From Zea mays (Eukaryota; Streptophyta; Magnoliopsida; Poales; Poaceae): a stretch of 64,000 bases of DNA. The stretch lies in contig NC_050099.1 of NCBI RefSeq assembly GCF_902167145.1, forward strand, positions 16,444,434 to 16,508,433, read 5' to 3'. The translations under genes and the position numbers were made by a program. The notes beneath the pieces were generated by a model. That model saw nothing but the letters and a program-made list of their open reading frames with translations, was not told the DNA's origin and searched no databases. Of this stretch, positions 22,822-31,434 are shown in pieces; the first letter of the stretch is position 1, and each line of letters opens with the position of its first letter.

Positions 22822-23094
22822 CTTGCTTCTCGCTGGCGAAACAGAGTGGGAGGCGAGTGGCAGAGAAGATTCAGATGCGGAAATGCAAGAACTAGGGCAC
22901 GGAAAGCAAAGGCGGCTAAAAGCGCGACTCTTAAGGGATATTCTTGAGTCAGATACCTTTTCAAAAAGTGCCCAGTCATCACCCGGCGATCATCTCCGAA
23001 ATCCCAGCATGCCACGTGGATATCCAACAAGTTATTTCCAAGAAAGCCGATGTGTCACCTCATCACTCGGTCTTTTTCCTCAAAGTAACTTGAG

Positions 23095-23880
23095 AAGCTG
23101 GCCATCACTCGGCGCTGCCTCTAAAACGCCGACCACGTGTTCAATCGCTCGGCATTACTTCTAAAATGCCGACGCCGACCTTCAAATCACTCGGTGTTGC
23201 CTCTAAAACGCCGACCACGTGCTCAATTGCCCGGCATTACTTCTAAAATGCCGACGCCGACCTTCAAATCACTCGGTGTTGCCTCTAAAACGCCGACCAC
23301 GTGTTCAATCGCTCGGCATTACTTCTAAAATGCCGACGCCGACCTTCAAATCACTCGGCGCTACCTCTAAAACGCCGACCACGTGTTCAATCGCTCGGCA
23401 TTACTTCTAAAATGCCGACGCCGACCTTCAAATCACTCGGTGTTGCCTCTAAAACGCCGACCACGTGCTCAATTGCCCGGCATTACTTCTAAAATGCCGA
23501 CGCCGACCTTCAAATCACTCGGTGTTGCCTCTAAAACGCCGACCACGTGTTCAATCGCTCGGCATTACTTCTAAAAATGCCGACGCCGACTTTCAATCAC
23601 TCGGCGTGTCCTTTAACACGCCGATCACGTGTTCAAACGCTCAGCATTACTTCTAAAATGCCGACGCCGACATTCAATCACTCGGCGTTATTTCTAAAAT
23701 GCCGGCCCCATATTTTGTCGCTTGGCATTACTTCTAAAATGCCGGTGCCGACCTTCTATCATTCGGCATTGCCTCTAAAACGCTGGTCTTGTGTTCGATT
23801 GCTCAGTGTTACTTCTAAAACGCTGATGTCAATCTTCACATCGCTCGGCGTTGTTTCTACTATATCAAAAGAATCAGTTC
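23095..23880 (+). repeat. 82-bp tandem array upstream of the antisense gene
   Basis: About nine units with an 82-bp period (clear at 23137, 23219, 23301, 23383, 23465 and 23547, then more diverged). Most units contain CACGTG (from GACCACGTGTTCAAT) and GCCGACGCCGACC. The array lies 270 bp upstream of the antisense ORF start, within its presumed 5' region. The 63-residue plus-strand ORFs that recur through it are artefacts of the period. Confidence 0.93.
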
Positions 23881-24132
23881 AACATTCAGCAAAAGCAATG
23901 ACAAGTCATCAAAAAGGGGAGATAAAACGACAGTCTTCATTAAAGGGAAGTTAACGAGTTTACAAACCAACTCTTCACGAGTTGGTACTTCCCTAATTCT
24001 ACTCTACATTACTACTACTACTAAACTACAATATACTACTCTACATTACTACTACTACTAAATTACACTAATTACTACTACATTATTCTAGCTATACTAA
24101 ACTATACTAACATCTAAGAAGACCAGTGGCGT
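23881..24132. other. spacer rich in ACTACTACT, no gene
   Basis: Contains the low-complexity stretch of ACTACTACTACTA-type repeats at 24003-24110, just downstream of the second antisense ORF. Nothing else is seen. Confidence 0.6.
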
Positions 24133-24304
24133 CTAGCCACTGGCCCTGCCCCTGCCGCCGCCGCCGCCCTTGGTGCTGCCCCTGCTGCTGCCCTTGGTGC
24201 TGCCCCTGCTGCTGCCCTTGGTGCTGCCCCTGCTGCTGTCGCCCTTGGTGCTGTCCCTGCTGCCGTCGCCGCCGCCCCTGCCACTGCCGCTGCCGTCACC
24301 GTCG

Positions 24305-24336
<32 letters not shown>

Positions 24337-24612
24337 TTCACCCTCGTCGCCGCCGTCCGAGTCCTCCTCATCCGAGGAGTACTCCGACTCATCCGAGCCT
24401 TCGAGCCCGGCGCGCTCGACGGTCCGGATGTACGTCCAGACCTCCGCGGCTATCCCCTGGGAGTCGTCCGAGTCATCGGACAACGCCGGGGGAGAGACGG
24501 GAGCCGGAGACCCCTCGGACTCGGAGGAGAACTCCTCCTCCGAGTATTCCGAGTCACCGAAATCCTCCGATGGAGGAGTCGGCTCGCGCTTGCGCTTGTT
24601 GTTCTTGCCCAT
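24133..24612 (-). CDS. antisense acidic/repeat protein of the Tat element (159 aa)
   Basis: Minus-strand ORF starting MGKNNKRKREPTPP at 24612, 82 bp downstream of a TATA box. The N-terminus has a basic KNNKRKR stretch that could be a nuclear signal. The middle is very acidic and Ser-rich (EYSEEEFSSESE), then a run of ten Asp, and the C-terminus repeats SRGSTKGS three times before a Gly/Arg tail. A frame extending 25 codons upstream looks like a signal peptide. The ATG at 24612 is preferred because it is the first codon of the charged domain and the upstream part is short 5' UTR. The function is unknown. It could be exon 1 of the same transcript as the gene at 19620-22821. Confidence 0.65.
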
Positions 24613-24693
24613 GGCGGAAGCAGACAGAGGGGAGGAAAAGAAGGCAGTAAGGAGCAGCGAAGAGATGTGAAGAAACCAGAGAAGCAAAGGGGT

Positions 24694-24701
24694 TATTTAT
24701 A
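24694..24701 (-). promoter_or_regulatory. TATA box of the antisense transcription unit
   Basis: Minus-strand TATAAATA (context CTTCTATAAATAACCCC), located 82 bp before the ATG at 24612. This is the best promoter candidate for antisense expression in the element. Confidence 0.6.
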
Positions 24702-25314
24702 GAAGGGAAAGGCAACCGCTCACTTCTAACCGCGGTCACTGAACAGTCGCAAGGCATTCAATAAGCACTTCCACCCATCTGAAGACACGTCAGACGGCGG
24801 ACGCCGTTTCATGCAACACTACACCCATTGGGACTCCAGTCAACAGCGCAAAGGATATGATTACACTAGCCGTCCCATCGCGTTACTACTCAGAAGCAAC
24901 CGGCTAAAACACTCAGCGTACCAAGCCGTCCCTTGCCCACACCCATTGGGGGGACGCCCAGGAATTATCAGTATATTTTTCAAACGGTCACATCCGTGCA
25001 GGGCCTGCAGTGAATACCTCAAGACAAAAATGAGATATCAGTAAGGATCAGAGGAAAGCCAAATATAACCAGCAAAGTACAAGATATGGCCGACAGAAGC
25101 AACGTGAAGACTAGACAGAGAACGTCCGTCAAACGTCCAATCAATCGCAGAAGCAAATAAATTGCACTACCTAGCAAGATATGGATGGATTGCAAACTCG
25201 GCTGCTAAAGACAAAATATACGCTGACCTTGGCAGCAAAATATTGATGACATAATGCTGACCTCCAAAGCATAATGCAAAATAGCCTCATGCCAGTTTCC
25301 ACAAGCGAAAGGAA
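24702..25314. other. 3' noncoding region of the Tat element
   Basis: No ORF of note. It includes ACACCCATTGGG motifs at 24817-24828 and 24938-24950, also found in the hairpin modules downstream. Confidence 0.6.
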
Positions 25315-25758
25315 GACCTTCGAATGGATTATCCTTAAAAAATCCATTTGAAGGTCGGGGGCTACACCCATTGGGTGCACCTCCGGTGCACCCCATGGAA
25401 TATTATTCTAAACCGATATGGCGCCGACTTCTAAGGCGTAGAGCAAGATTGAAAAGACTAAATCCTCAACCGAGATGCAGGAGCGCGAATGGAGATAACC
25501 TTTGGAAGAAGACCTTCGAGTAGATTATCTTCTAAAATCTACTCAAAGGTCGGGGGCTACACCCATTGGGTGCACCTCCGGTGCACCCAATGAAGTCCAG
25601 AGTCTTACAATCCAAAAATGCCGACCTCTAAGGCACAAGCACAAAACCAAACTTTGGTCGGACGAGTGATCAGAGCCAGAGAAGACAGCAGGAAGTCATT
25701 TTTTGGACCTTGGATCTTTGAGTTGATTACCTCTAAATCAACCCAAAGATCGGGGGCT
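25315..25758 (+). repeat. triplicated hairpin plus purine tract ending at the 3' LTR
   Basis: Three modules start at 25315, 25511 and 25713. Each has a 16-nt left arm, a loop of about 8-10 nt, a 16-nt right arm and then GGGGGCT. The arms are 25315-25330/25341-25356, 25511-25526/25536-25551 and 25713-25728/25736-25751. Modules 1 and 2 are followed by ACACCCATTGGGTGCACC TCC GGTGCACCC-type inverted repeats. Module 3 runs straight into the LTR at 25759, so its GGGGGCT is the polypurine tract. The stems differ in sequence but keep pairing. Confidence 0.85.
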
Positions 25759-26380
25759 TGTGGGGGATAGATATCCCCTGGGTCCACTAAAGAAGTAAAA
25801 GGCCTCACGAAAGGCCCAAGGGCCCAATAATTCGTAAGGTCATTCTTTCGTGGGCCTAGGGAAAGACAACCAACAAGGAAGACGTGAGACTGATTAGTGC
25901 AAACCCAGGCGGCCCACAACGTCGAACGAATGAATCGCAACAGAGACCCGACTTTCCCGCGCTGAAGCCCCCATGCAACAGAGCCATACGAGGATAAGTC
26001 GGCGAAGGTTACGTAGGGATAAACTCAAGAGGTTCACTATCTTTTAGCTACTTGTTGTTATCGTATCACATGTACTGCTCCACGGCCGAGTATATAAGGC
26101 CTAGGGGGCACCCCTTCAGATCGATCGACCCTGTTCTACTTAGCCACCCACATAAACTCTCTGCGCCCTCTATCCAGAGAACCCTCTTGTAACCACGCTC
26201 GAATACTCACCAGGACGTAGGGTGTTACGCACTTCTAAGCGGCCCGAACCTGCAAATCTTGTCCATTGTCCCTCGTGCGATCGGCACGAACCATTTTGCT
26301 ACAGTCGTTGACACCGTCCTACTCCTAAAAACACCTTGAGGGGCAACCCCGGGTGTGCGGTCGGACCCAAAACACCGACA
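25759..26380 (+). repeat. 3' LTR of the Tat element
   Basis: 622 bp, apparently identical to the 5' LTR at 11877-12498. It is followed by the second TCCCC of the target duplication. Confidence 0.95.
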
Positions 26381-26385
26381 TCCCC

Positions 26386-26485
26386 CGCTCCCGTCGGGAC
26401 TCAGCACCCGTACTGCTCACCTCGGCGTGGACACCAGTCTTATGGCAACCCCGACTGCAAGACCAAGATAAATTTAGAACCATAG
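26386..26485 (+). pseudogene. extra ORF of the chromovirus, C-terminal part
   Basis: When one copy of the TCCCC duplication is ignored, the reading frame of the ORF at 10957-11876 continues here for about 33 codons to TAG at 26483-26485. The segment is Pro/Gly/Arg/Tyr-rich. The uninterrupted frame across the insertion supports that this was a real coding sequence before the Tat element landed. Confidence 0.75.
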
Positions 26486-26913
26486 ATTGTCAGAGTCGGA
26501 TCTTGTAATTAATACGAAAATATATATACATAGAAGCTATAGTCTTAGCGTTAGTCTTGCTTTTAGTTTGTCTTAGTTAGACAAGGTAGTTTGCTTATCC
26601 TGTGCATTTATGTTTGTCATGATGAACTATGTTGGATTTGGATCTTTGTAATGACTGTCACCAGAGTGTGGGTATCCCCTGCATTTTGGTTTACCTATTA
26701 TATGTTAATGAAGTTAGTTATCTAGTTGGGAAGCCTTTCATTCCACTTTCCTCTGGATCTGAGAAGCTGTGTTGGTCTGTGTTGGAGATCAGTGAAGATG
26801 TTCATCTGTTCAGTGTTGTGGAAGAATTATATACTCTTTTCTTATGCTGCAAGATTTCTATACTCTTTTCTTATGCTGCAAGGTCAGTTCTGATGTGTGG
26901 TTGCATTCTGCAG
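26486..26913 (+). other. chromovirus leader before gag, with splice acceptor
   Basis: T-rich noncoding sequence ending TTGCATTCTGCAG directly before the gag ATG at 26914, which looks like an intron 3' end. A direct repeat of about 22 bp (ATACTCTTTTCTTATGCTGC) occurs at 26831 and 26860. Confidence 0.6.
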
Positions 26914-29093
26914 ATGTCAGAAAACAGGCGCAGAGGAGGAAGGCGTGCTCAGCAGGAGCGGCCAGCTCAGCAGGATGAGGCACCCCAGCAGCAGCAGCGG
27001 CCACCCCTGCCCCCGATGTCCATCGAGCAGATGTTCATGATGCAGACTCAGGCAGTTCAAGCCATCGGGCAGACTCTGGCCGCCATTCAGCAGCAGCAGC
27101 AGCAGCCACCACCTCAGCCTCAGATGCCTCAGATGCCCAGGGACAAGCGTGCTGAATTCATGAGAGGTCATCCCCAGTGTTCGCCTACTCTTCTGACCCC
27201 ATGGATGCTGAAGACTGGCTACGTACTGTGGAGCGGGAGTTGCATACCGCTCAGTGTGATGACAGGGAGAAAGTTCTGTATGGTCCCCGTCTTTTGAGAG
27301 GAGCAGCTCAGTCTTGGTGGGGGTCTTATCTCGCCACCCATGCCAACCCCGACACCATCACCTGGGAAGAATTCAGAGGTAGCTTCCGTCAGTACCATGT
27401 TCCTGCAGGTCTGATGACAGTGAAGAAGGAGGAGTTCCTGGCACTCAAGCAAGGGTCATTATCAGTTAGTGAGTACCGGGATAGGTTTTTGCAGCTATCT
27501 CGCTATGCTCCTGAAGATGTTAACACTGACGCCAAGCGACAATATCGTTTCCTGATCGACAGAGCAATCATGACAGAGAGGAAGCGCAAAGAGATGGAAG
27601 ATCGCAAGCGCAAGATCAGTGGACCTCAGCCTGGAAGCAGTAATCGTCCTCGTTTCTCGGGCAATCCACCTCAGCAGTTCAGGCAGAACCAGCGTCCACC
27701 TCAGCCGCAGCAGTTCCAAAGGCAGTATCCTCAACACCAGCATCAGAATTGCCAGAACAATCAGTCAGGAGGAGGTCAGTTCCAGAGGCAGAATCAGCAG
27801 GCACCTCGTCTTCCTGCCCTAGCAAAGCAGCAGAACAGTCAAGCAGCCCCAACTCAAGGCGGAAATAGAGCATGTTTCCACTGTGGAGAGCAAGGCCATT
27901 GGGTGATGCAATGTCCGAAGAAGGCAGCCCAGCAGCAGTCAGGCCCCAATGCCCCAGCAAAGCAGAATGTGTCTCAGCCTGGAGCAGGCAACCGCTCTCA
28001 GCCACACTATAACCATGGCAGACTGAACCACTTGGAGGCTGAAGCAGTTCAGGAAACCCCCGGCATGACAGTAGGTATGTTTCCAGTCGACTCCCATATT
28101 TCAGAAGTGTTATTTGATACTGGAGCAACACATTTATTCATTACTGCATCATGGGTAGAAGCGCATAATCTTCCAATAACTACCATGTCAACCCCCATTC
28201 AAATTGACTCAGCCGGTGGTAGAATTCGAGCCCATAGCATTTGCTTGAATGTAAGTGTGGAAATAAGGGGGATAGCGTTTCCCGCTAATCTTATAGTAAT
28301 GGGTACTCAGGGAATAGATGTCATCCTAGGGATGAACTGGCTAGATAAGTATCAGGCAGTTATCAGTTGTGATAAGAGGACAATCAAGTTGATGTCCCCA
28401 CTAGGAGAGGAAGTGGTGACTGAGTTAGTCCCACCTGAGCCAAAGAAAGTAAGTTGTTATCAGATGGCTGTTGATAGTAGTGAAGCAGATCCACTTGAGA
28501 TTATCAAAGTTGTGTCTGAGTTCCCAGATGTGTTTCCGAAGGACCTACCAGGTATGCCACCAGAGCGGAAAGTTGAGTTTGCCATAGAGCTTCTTCTTGG
28601 AACCGTCCCCATCTTTAAGAGAGCTTACAGAGTATCTGGACCAGAGTTGGTTGAGCTCAAGAAGCAGATTGATGAGCTGTCAGGGAAAGGTTACATCCGA
28701 CCAAGCACCTCGCCTTGGGCCGCTCCTGTCCTATTTGTGGAGAAGAAAGATGGTACCAGAAGAATGTGTATCGACTATCGAGCTCTGAATGAGGTCACAA
28801 TCAAGAACAAGTACCCCTTGCCCAGAATAGAAGATCTGTTCGACCAATTAAGAGGAGCCAGCGTGTTCTCCAAGATAGATCTGAGGTCAGGTTATCATCA
28901 GCTCAGGATTCGACCTTCAGACATTCCGAAGACGACATTCATTACCAAGTATTGGTTGTATGAGTTCACTGTGATGTCTTTCGGTCTAACAAATGCACCG
29001 GCCTTCTTCATGAATCTGATGAACAGTGTATTCATGGATTATCTCAACAAGTTTGTGGTGGTATTTATTGATGATATTTTGATATATTCTTAA
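26914..29093 (+). pseudogene. gag-pol: chromovirus gag - protease - RT (frameshifted)
   Basis: The start MSENRRRGG is at 26914, immediately after a CAG acceptor. A Gln-rich linker precedes the capsid domain. A one-base shift near 27170 moves the frame, which then stays open to 29093. Visible parts are the Gag capsid ([22 protein letters not shown]), a Gln/Asn-rich tail, a CCHC zinc knuckle at 27873-27914 ([14 protein letters not shown]), the protease DTGA at 28116-28127, and the RT with [17 protein letters not shown] and FIDD at 29064-29075. The frame ends in TAA at 29091, just after the RT active site. The sequence belongs to the Tekay/Del chromovirus type. Confidence 0.9.
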
Positions 29094-30069
29094 AGCGAAG
29101 CAGAACATGCAGATCATTTGAGGATGGTATTGAAGAGATTGCGAGAGCACCAGTTGTATGCAAAGTTGAGCAAGTGTGAGTTCTGGATCAGTGAAGTCTT
29201 GTTCTTGGGTCATATAATTAACAAAGAATGATTGGTTGTGGATCCGAAGAAAGTGCAGACATTCTAAACTGGAAAGCGCCAACAGATGCTCGAGGAATCA
29301 AGAGCTTCATTGGAATGGCCGGATATTATCGATGATTTATTGAAGGGTTTTCGAAGATTGCGAAACCAATGATAGCTTTGCTAGGCAACAAAGTTGAGTT
29401 CAAGTGGACCCAGAAATGTCAAGAGGCCTTTGAAGCGATGAAAGAGAAGTTGACTACAGCGCCTGTCTTAGTCTTGCCTGATGTGGACAAGCCCTTCTCG
29501 GTGTATTGCGATGCTTGTTACACCGGTTTGGGATGCGTGTTGATGCAGGAGGGAAGAGTTGTGGCTTACTCGTCCCGATAGCTGAAGGTTCATGAGAAGA
29601 ATTATCCAATCCATGATCTAGAGTTGGCAGCAGTGGTTCACGCACTGAAGACATGGAGGCACTATCTGTATGGGCAGAAATGTGATGTTTACACAGACCA
29701 CAAGAGTCTGAAGTACATATTCACTCAGTCAGAACTGAATATGAGACAATGAAGATGGTTAGAGTTGATCAAAGATTATGAATTGGAGATTCATTACCAT
29801 CCAGGCAAAGTGAACGTAGTGGCGGATGCTTTGAGCAGGAAGAGTCAGGTCAATCTGATGGTCGCTCATCCGATGCCCTATGAGTTGGCCAAAGAGTTTG
29901 ACAGGTTGAGTCTCGAATTTCTAAACAATACGCGAGGAGTAACCGTTGAGTTAGAACCCACCTTGGAGCGGGAAATCAAAGAGGCACAGAAGAATGATGA
30001 GAAGATCAGTGAAATCCGGCGGCTGATTCTAGACGGCTGAGGCAAAGATTTTCGGAAGATGCAGATGGT
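29094..30069 (+). pseudogene. pol: chromovirus RT thumb and RNase H, multiply broken
   Basis: Codons continue the RT ([18 protein letters not shown]) and then RNase H ([34 protein letters not shown]). Stops interrupt at 29091, 29229, 29579 (TAG), 29750 (TGA) and 30038, and there is a frame shift near 29262. Most stops fit CAG to TAG or CGA to TGA changes. Confidence 0.85.
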
Positions 30070-31398
30070 GTGATATGGTTCAAAGAACGCTTGTGTGTTC
30101 CCAATGTCCAGTCTATTCGGGAATTGATTCTCAAGGAAGCTCATGAGACAGATTATTCTATACACCCTGGAAGTGAGAAGATGTATCAGGATCTGAAGAA
30201 GAAATTCTGGTGGTACGAAATGAAGAGGGAAATCGCAGAGCATGTGGCTATGTGTGATAGTTGTCGACGGATCAAGGCAGAGCACCAGAGACCAGCTGGA
30301 TTGTTGCAACCGTTGCAAATTCCTCAGTGGAAATTGGATGAAATCGGTATGGATTTCATAGTCGGATTGCCTCGCACTCGAGCCGGCTATGATTCCATTT
30401 GGGTAGTGGTGGACCGCTTAACCAAGTCAGCCCACTTCATACCTGTCAAGACCAACTACAGCAGTGCAGTACTGGCGGAGTTGTACATGTCTCGAATCGT
30501 TTGTCTTCACGGTGTGCCAAAGAAGATAGTGTCAGACAGAGTAACACAGTTCACCTCTCATTTCTGGCAGCAGTTGCATGAAGCCTTGGGTACACATCTG
30601 AATTTCAGTTCAGCCTATCATCCGCAGATAGATGGTCAGACCGAAAGAACCAATCAAATCCTTGAAGACATGTTGAGAGCCTATGCGTTGCAAGATCAGT
30701 CCGGATGGGACAATAGGTTGCCTTCTGCAGAGTTCTCCTATAACAACAGTTACCAGGCCAGCTTGAAGATGTCACCATTTCAGGCGCTTTATGGGAGGAG
30801 TTGTAGAACTCCATTGCAATGGGATCAGCTTGGAGAAAAGCAAGTGTTCGGGCCAGACATTCTGCTTGAAGCTAAAGAGAACATCAAGATGGTTCGGGAG
30901 AATCTGAAGATAGCGCAATCAAGGCAGCAAAGTTATGCAGACACAAGAAGAAGAGAGCTGAGTTTCGAAATCGGAGATTTTGTCTATCTGAAAGTGTCAC
31001 CTATCAGAGGAGTCAGAAGATTCAGAGTCAAAGGCAAGCTAGCGCCTCGCTATGTTGGTCTGTATCAGATTCTCGCAAGGCGTGGAGAAGTAGCCTATCA
31101 GCTCAATTTGCCAGAAGGCTTGTCCGCAGTGCATGATGTCTTTCATGTATCTCAGTTGAAGAAGTGTCTGCGTGTGCTAGAAGAGCAGTTGCTAGTGGAA
31201 GGTCTGGAGGTCCAGGAGGATTTGACCTACATTGAGAAGCCAGCGCAGATCCTTGAGACTGCAGACAGAGTCACCCGAAGGAAAACTATCAGAATGTGCA
31301 AAGTTAGATGGAGTCACCACTCTGAGGAAGAAGCAACCTGGGAGCGTGAAGATGATCTGATGGCCAAGTACCCTGAACACTTTGTTGGCCAACCTTGA
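30070..31398 (+). CDS. pol: chromovirus integrase with C-terminal chromodomain (442 codons open)
   Basis: Contains the HHCC zinc domain (HETDYSIHPGS, CDSCRRIK), then the catalytic core with D in GMDFIVGLP, D in VSDRVTQFTS and E in GQTERTNQ. The GPY/F-like region (YLKVSPIRGVRRFRVKGKLA) and a chromodomain-like end at about 31230-31390 (aromatic Y of YIEKPAQIL, VRWSHH, EATWERE) follow. The usual G after SDR is V, which may harm activity. In full elements this is the end of a larger Pol, so the ORF is a surviving fragment rather than a free gene. It could only start at an internal ATG. Confidence 0.88.
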   Translation: MIWFKERLCVPNVQSIRELILKEAHETDYSIHPGSEKMYQDLKKKFWWYEMKREIAEHVAMCDSCRRIKAEHQRPAGLLQPLQIPQWKLDEIGMDFIVGLPRTRAGYDSIWVVVDRLTKSAHFIPVKTNYSSAVLAELYMSRIVCLHGVPKKIVSDRVTQFTSHFWQQLHEALGTHLNFSSAYHPQIDGQTERTNQILEDMLRAYALQDQSGWDNRLPSAEFSYNNSYQASLKMSPFQALYGRSCRTPLQWDQLGEKQVFGPDILLEAKENIKMVRENLKIAQSRQQSYADTRRRELSFEIGDFVYLKVSPIRGVRRFRVKGKLAPRYVGLYQILARRGEVAYQLNLPEGLSAVHDVFHVSQLKKCLRVLEEQLLVEGLEVQEDLTYIEKPAQILETADRVTRRKTIRMCKVRWSHHSEEEATWEREDDLMAKYPEHFVGQP

Positions 31399-31420
31399 AT
31401 CTCGAGGGCATGATTCTTTT

Positions 31421-31434
31421 AAGGGGGATAGGTT
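31421..31434 (+). other. polypurine tract of the chromovirus
   Basis: AAGGGGGATAGG lies immediately before the 3' LTR start TGTAACGCCC. Confidence 0.75.

Larger units (their letters stand above)
11877..26380 (+). mobile_element. young Tat-type Ty3/gypsy element with antisense genes
   Basis: The 622-bp LTRs (11877-12498 and 25759-26380) appear identical by eye and are flanked by TCCCC (11872-11876 and 26381-26385). Gag-protease, RT, RNase H, a second RNase H and an integrase without chromodomain run on the plus strand. A long 3' region holds an 89-bp tandem array, a spliced antisense gene, an 82-bp tandem array and a second antisense gene. This is the layout known for Tat lineages such as Retand, Grande and RIRE2. 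Two frameshifts and two amber codons break the ORFs despite the youth of the insertion. Confidence 0.93.

Noticed and set aside
23137..23656. Repeated 63-residue plus-strand ORFs spaced 82 bp apart
   Set aside because: They are translations of the tandem array, out of step with a codon-multiple period and with no domain.
24126..24670. Plus-strand Cys/Arg-rich and Leu/Ser-rich ORFs opposite the acidic antisense gene
   Set aside because: They are shadows of the Ser/Asp/Gly repeat sequence on the minus strand, with no start context or domain.
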